Shown here piece by piece: positions 5,020 through 7,796 of a stretch of DNA of 7,796 nt. Source of the DNA: Bacillota bacterium (GTDB taxonomy: Bacteria; Bacillota; Dethiobacteria; DTU022); NCBI GenBank assembly GCA_012510625.1, contig JAAZHP010000286.1, forward strand, positions 1 through 7,796, written 5' to 3'. Both the position numbers and the translations under genes were made by a program. Within the stretch, counting starts at the first letter, position 1, and each line of letters opens with the position of its first letter. The notes under the pieces were generated by a model. That model was not told the DNA's origin, made no database searches, and saw only the letters and a list, made by a program, of their open reading frames with translations.

Positions 5020-6045
5020 ATGAAGATAGGTTTTTGGCCTGCCCGGGTTTTTTTTGAGCCGGAAGCGCTGAATTATGCGAGGGGGCGGAAACTGTATCAA
5101 CTTCTTGAGAAACGGGGGATATCCCTGGGGATGACCGCCTCTCACAACCGGGTGCGGGTCAACCTGGGGAATAGCGAGCGCGAGGCTTTCGAAGAGGCCA
5201 AGCGCACACTGGTAATCGGCGTCAGGCGCGGTCTCAAATTTCAGTCATGCAAACCCTCTGCTCATTATCAACTGCCGCTGGCCACCGGCTGCCCGGGTCT
5301 ATGCCGCTACTGCTACCTGCAGACAACCCTGGGCAGGAAGCCGTATTTGCGCGCTTATATCAACGTGGAGGAGATCCTGGAGCGGGCTGCGGATTACATC
5401 CGGCAGCGCGAGCCTGAAGAGACCGTATTTGAAGGAGCGGCTGTTTCAGATCCTCTTTTCATTGAGCCTTTCACCGACGGTGTAAGTGAAGCCATAAAAT
5501 TTTTCGGAGAAGAAAAGCGCGGCCGCTTCCGGCTGGCTACTAAATTTACCGCGGTGGAGCCTTTTCTGCAGCTGCCGCATCGCGGGCGGACCCACTTCAG
5601 GTTTAGCATCAACGCCCCTGATATAATCCGCCGCTGGGAGCATAAAACCCCCTCCTTGCAGCGGCGCCTCGACGCGGCGCTTAAGATTATCGAGGCGGGC
5701 TACCCTTTTGGTTTTCTCCTGGCCCCTCTCTTCCTGGAGGGTGACTGGCGGAAACGTTACCTTGCACTTCTTGAGCAGCTTGCGGATATATTGCCCGGAA
5801 AGATGACCTCCTTTACTTTTGAATTGATCACGCACCGTTTTACTGCAAAGGCGCGGCGTCAAATCGAGGCGCTTTATCCCGGTTCGGGCTTGGACATGGA
5901 TCCCGGGCGGCGCCAGTTCCGCTACGGGCAGTTTGGATACGGCAAATATCTTTACCCGCCCTCGCTGCGCCGGGAAGCGGAGGATTTTTTTAGAAGAGAA
6001 ATCAAGCGCCGCTTTCCGGGATCTACCATGGAATACTTCATTTAG
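5020..6045 (+). CDS. splB: Spore photoproduct lyase, radical SAM (clostridial-type cysteine layout)
   Basis: Radical SAM enzyme that uses a 4Fe-4S cluster and S-adenosylmethionine to split the thymine dimer 'spore photoproduct' in germinating spores. At 341 residues it equals the usual length. Cys91, Cys95 and Cys98 form the CxxxCxxC cluster motif, followed by Y-L-Q-T-T-L-G-R-K-P-Y. Tyr97 and Tyr99, linked to H-atom transfer in the Bacillus enzyme, are kept, as are S-H-N (41-43), K-P-S-A-H-Y (78-83), F-R-F-S-I-N near 193-198 and a C-terminal M-E-Y-F-I. The H-donor Cys141 of B. subtilis is Ala141 here (F-E-G-A-A-V-S-D). The only other cysteine is Cys77, where Bacillus has Ser. The Clostridium acetobutylicum enzyme is reported to use a cysteine at position 74 instead, so Cys77 is the likely donor. 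The gene starts 23 nt after spoIIP stops, implying co-transcription. No sigma-G promoter is evident. Confidence 0.93.
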   Translation: MKIGFWPARVFFEPEALNYARGRKLYQLLEKRGISLGMTASHNRVRVNLGNSEREAFEEAKRTLVIGVRRGLKFQSCKPSAHYQLPLATGCPGLCRYCYLQTTLGRKPYLRAYINVEEILERAADYIRQREPEETVFEGAAVSDPLFIEPFTDGVSEAIKFFGEEKRGRFRLATKFTAVEPFLQLPHRGRTHFRFSINAPDIIRRWEHKTPSLQRRLDAALKIIEAGYPFGFLLAPLFLEGDWRKRYLALLEQLADILPGKMTSFTFELITHRFTAKARRQIEALYPGSGLDMDPGRRQFRYGQFGYGKYLYPPSLRREAEDFFRREIKRRFPGSTMEYFI

Positions 6046-6104
6046 CTGCAGATAGTCTCTTTTTCCCATGGAGCCGTTCTGTAGCAGGGAATAAGAAGGC
6101 CGTG

Positions 6105-6110
6105 TAGAAT
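6105..6110 (+). promoter_or_regulatory. Weak candidate -10 for pyrG
   Basis: TAGAAT matches TATAAT at 5 of 6 bases and is 63 nt before the pyrG start. No good -35 stands 16-18 bp upstream. The 127-nt gap between splB and pyrG is long enough for a promoter, and a housekeeping gene next to sporulation genes should have its own, but this assignment is tentative. Confidence 0.25.
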
Positions 6111-6161
6111 CCATTTCAGGAATGCTTTTATCCAAAATCAAGGCAGCAAGGTTAAATATAT

Positions 6162-6167
6162 GGAGGG
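6162..6167 (+). promoter_or_regulatory. Ribosome binding site fixing the pyrG start
   Basis: GGAGGG lies 6 nt (from GGAGG, 6162-6166) before ATG 6173, which begins M-T-K-Y-I-F-I-T-G-G, the standard CTP synthase N-terminus. The in-frame ATG at 6122 would add 17 residues and bury this site in the gene. Confidence 0.85.
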
Positions 6168-6172
6168 CGCAG

Positions 6173-7780
6173 ATGACAAAATACATTTTTATCACCGGCG
6201 GAGTGGTTTCATCACTGGGGAAAGGGATTACCGCAGCTTCACTTGGCTGCCTGCTGAAGAACCGGGGGTTGAAACTGACCATCCAAAAATTCGATCCTTA
6301 TATCAATTATGATCCGGGAACCATGGGGCCGCACCAGCATGGCGAGATTTTTGTCACAGAAGACGGGGCTGAAACTGACCTGGACCTGGGCCACTACGAG
6401 AGATTTATCGACGAGAATTTAACCCGGGACAACAATGTCACCACCGGCAAGATCTACTGGTCGGTGATCGAGAGCGAGCGCAAGGGAGTTTACCGGGGGC
6501 AGACTGTCCAGGTGATTCCGCATATTACCGATGAAATAAAGAGCCGCATCCAGAGAATCGCCCAAAACAGCGATATAGACGTGGTGATCACGGAGATTGG
6601 GGGCACCGTCGGCGACATCGAAAGCCTGCCCTTTCTGGAAGCAATCCGCCAGCTGCGTTATGACCTGGGCTGGGAAAATGTCCTTTTTATCCATGTCACC
6701 CTGGTTCCTTACCTGCCCATGTCGGGCGAACTGAAAACAAAGCCGACCCAGCACAGCGTTAAGGAGCTGCGTTCCATCGGGATCCAGCCCGATATTATTA
6801 TCTGCCGCACTGAACAATCTCTGGGCGACGATGTAAAGCGGAAGATCGCTCTCTTCTGCAACATCAAGCCGCACGAGGTGGTTGAAAACCTGGATGCCGA
6901 TTCCATCTACAAGGTGCCGCTGCAGCTGCAGAAACAGGGCCTGGACCGGATGGTCGTGGAGAAGCTGGAGCTTAACTGTGCCGAAGCGGAGATGAGCTCA
7001 TGGGAGGAACTGGTCAGCAGGGCCGGCTGCTTAAAAAATAATGAAGTCACGGTGGCGCTTGCCGGCAAGTATGTGGCCTATCCCGATGCTTACCTTAGCG
7101 TCAACGAAGCGCTTTTTCATGCCGGGTGGGAAAACAATACGGCAGTAAAGATAAAGGCAATTCCCGCGGAAGAATTTGAAACCGGTGATCCGGTTGCGCT
7201 CCTGCAGGGAATTGACGCGGTTCTCATTCCCGGCGGTTTTGGCAACCGCGGGATTGAAGGTAAGATCAGGGCGGCGCGAGTGGCCCGGGAAGCGAAGATC
7301 CCTTTCCTGGGGCTTTGCCTGGGGATGCAATGCGCGGTAATTGAATTTGCCCGCCATGTCGCCGGGTTGGCCGGTGCGCACAGTACCGAGTTTGACAGCG
7401 AGACTTCTTACCCTGTATTTGATTACATGCCGGGGCAGGACAACAATACCCGGCTGGGCGGCACTCTCCGCCTTGGGGCCTATCCCTGCAAGGTTAAAGA
7501 AGGAACGCTGGCCTGGAAGGCTTACGGGGTGGAAAGGATCATGGAGCGGCACCGGCACCGTTTCGAGTTCAACAACGACTATTGCGGCAAGCTTGAAGCC
7601 GCCGGGATGGTCTTCAGCGGGATCAACGAGGAAACCGGCCTTGTGGAGATAATCGAGCTGCCCGATCATCCCTGGTTTGTAGCTGTCCTCTTTCATCCGG
7701 AATTCAAATCGAGGCCGCAGCGCGCGCATCCGCTCTTCCGCGATTTTATTGCCGCCGCCCTGCGGCGGAAGAAGAGCTAA
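6173..7780 (+). CDS. pyrG: CTP synthase (glutamine-hydrolysing)
   Basis: Cytosolic enzyme that converts UTP, ATP and glutamine to CTP, the last step of de novo pyrimidine nucleotide synthesis. The length, 535 residues, is normal. The N-terminal synthetase domain (about 1-266) shows G-G-V-V-S-S-L-G-K-G-I-T (9-20) with the P-loop Lys, H-Y-E-R-F (74-78), and I-T-E-I-G-G-T-V-G-D-I-E-S (139-151), which binds Mg and nucleotide. The C-terminal class I glutamine amidotransferase domain (about 290-531) has the oxyanion loop P-G-G-F-G (353-357), nucleophile Cys382 in G-L-C-L-G-M-Q, and His508 and Glu510 in F-H-P-E-F, so all triad residues are present. The Bacillus pyrG gene is controlled by CTP-sensitive attenuation. 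I see no terminator hairpin or GGGC-type transcript start in the 127 nt upstream, so that control is not evident. The last 16 nt of the window, after the stop, are too short to assign. Confidence 0.98.
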   Translation: MTKYIFITGGVVSSLGKGITAASLGCLLKNRGLKLTIQKFDPYINYDPGTMGPHQHGEIFVTEDGAETDLDLGHYERFIDENLTRDNNVTTGKIYWSVIESERKGVYRGQTVQVIPHITDEIKSRIQRIAQNSDIDVVITEIGGTVGDIESLPFLEAIRQLRYDLGWENVLFIHVTLVPYLPMSGELKTKPTQHSVKELRSIGIQPDIIICRTEQSLGDDVKRKIALFCNIKPHEVVENLDADSIYKVPLQLQKQGLDRMVVEKLELNCAEAEMSSWEELVSRAGCLKNNEVTVALAGKYVAYPDAYLSVNEALFHAGWENNTAVKIKAIPAEEFETGDPVALLQGIDAVLIPGGFGNRGIEGKIRAARVAREAKIPFLGLCLGMQCAVIEFARHVAGLAGAHSTEFDSETSYPVFDYMPGQDNNTRLGGTLRLGAYPCKVKEGTLAWKAYGVERIMERHRHRFEFNNDYCGKLEAAGMVFSGINEETGLVEIIELPDHPWFVAVLFHPEFKSRPQRAHPLFRDFIAAALRRKKS

Positions 7781-7796
7781 GGGGGATGGCTTCAGA

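Noticed and set aside
6046..6172. CTP-dependent attenuator before pyrG, as in Bacillus
   Set aside because: I see no terminator hairpin with a T-run and no suitable GGGC transcript start in this gap.
5446..6282. Long minus-strand open frame opposite splB and the start of pyrG
   Set aside because: It is antisense to two well-identified genes, spans their intergenic gap and resembles no family; long shadow frames are expected in GC-rich coding DNA.
7752..7768. Hairpin CCGCCGC/GCGGCGG near the end of pyrG as a terminator
   Set aside because: It lies in the coding sequence, is explained by Ala/Arg codons and has no T-run after it.

Overview
The window looks like chromosomal DNA of an endospore-forming Clostridia-type Bacillota with moderately high GC. 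It carries two sporulation or spore-repair genes (spoIIP and a spore photoproduct lyase) and a DUF1614-type membrane protein. Strong GGAGG-like ribosome sites stand before most genes. All recognised genes lie on the + strand and are intact. There are no tRNA or rRNA genes, CRISPR array, transposase or phage genes.

Layout. Bases 1-446 are a regulatory region: an extended -10 promoter, a possible 30-codon very basic peptide with a CUG start, about 135 nt of possibly structured RNA, a clear intrinsic terminator, and a likely promoter for the next gene. Bases 447-2297 hold serA (first enzyme of serine biosynthesis, long form with ASB and ACT domains) followed 45 nt later by a small FmdB-type zinc-ribbon protein. 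Bases 2298-2698 hold no gene but are packed with GC-rich hairpins, including a perfect 20-nt palindrome and a 10-bp inverted repeat pair. Bases 2699-6045 hold three closely spaced genes: a DUF1614-like membrane protein, spoIIP and splB. Bases 6173-7780 are pyrG (CTP synthase), complete, and the window ends 16 nt after its stop.

How the genes relate. SerA feeds serine, glycine and one-carbon metabolism. SpoIIP is a peptidoglycan hydrolase of the engulfment machinery, and SplB repairs spore photoproduct at germination. The DUF1614 gene sits 33 nt upstream of spoIIP and may share its transcript. PyrG makes CTP and is probably a housekeeping neighbour rather than part of the sporulation set.

Most notable points: (1) SpoIIP has a second membrane segment and an Arg-rich C-terminal tail of about 170 residues containing three copies of a repeat with an exact 47-residue period; (2) the photoproduct lyase has Ala where the Bacillus enzyme has its H-donor Cys141, with a cysteine at position 77 instead; (3) the unexplained leader and tiny basic ORF upstream of serA; (4) the hairpin cluster between fmdB and the DUF1614 gene. 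No wholly new multi-gene system is evident; most of the window is core genome.
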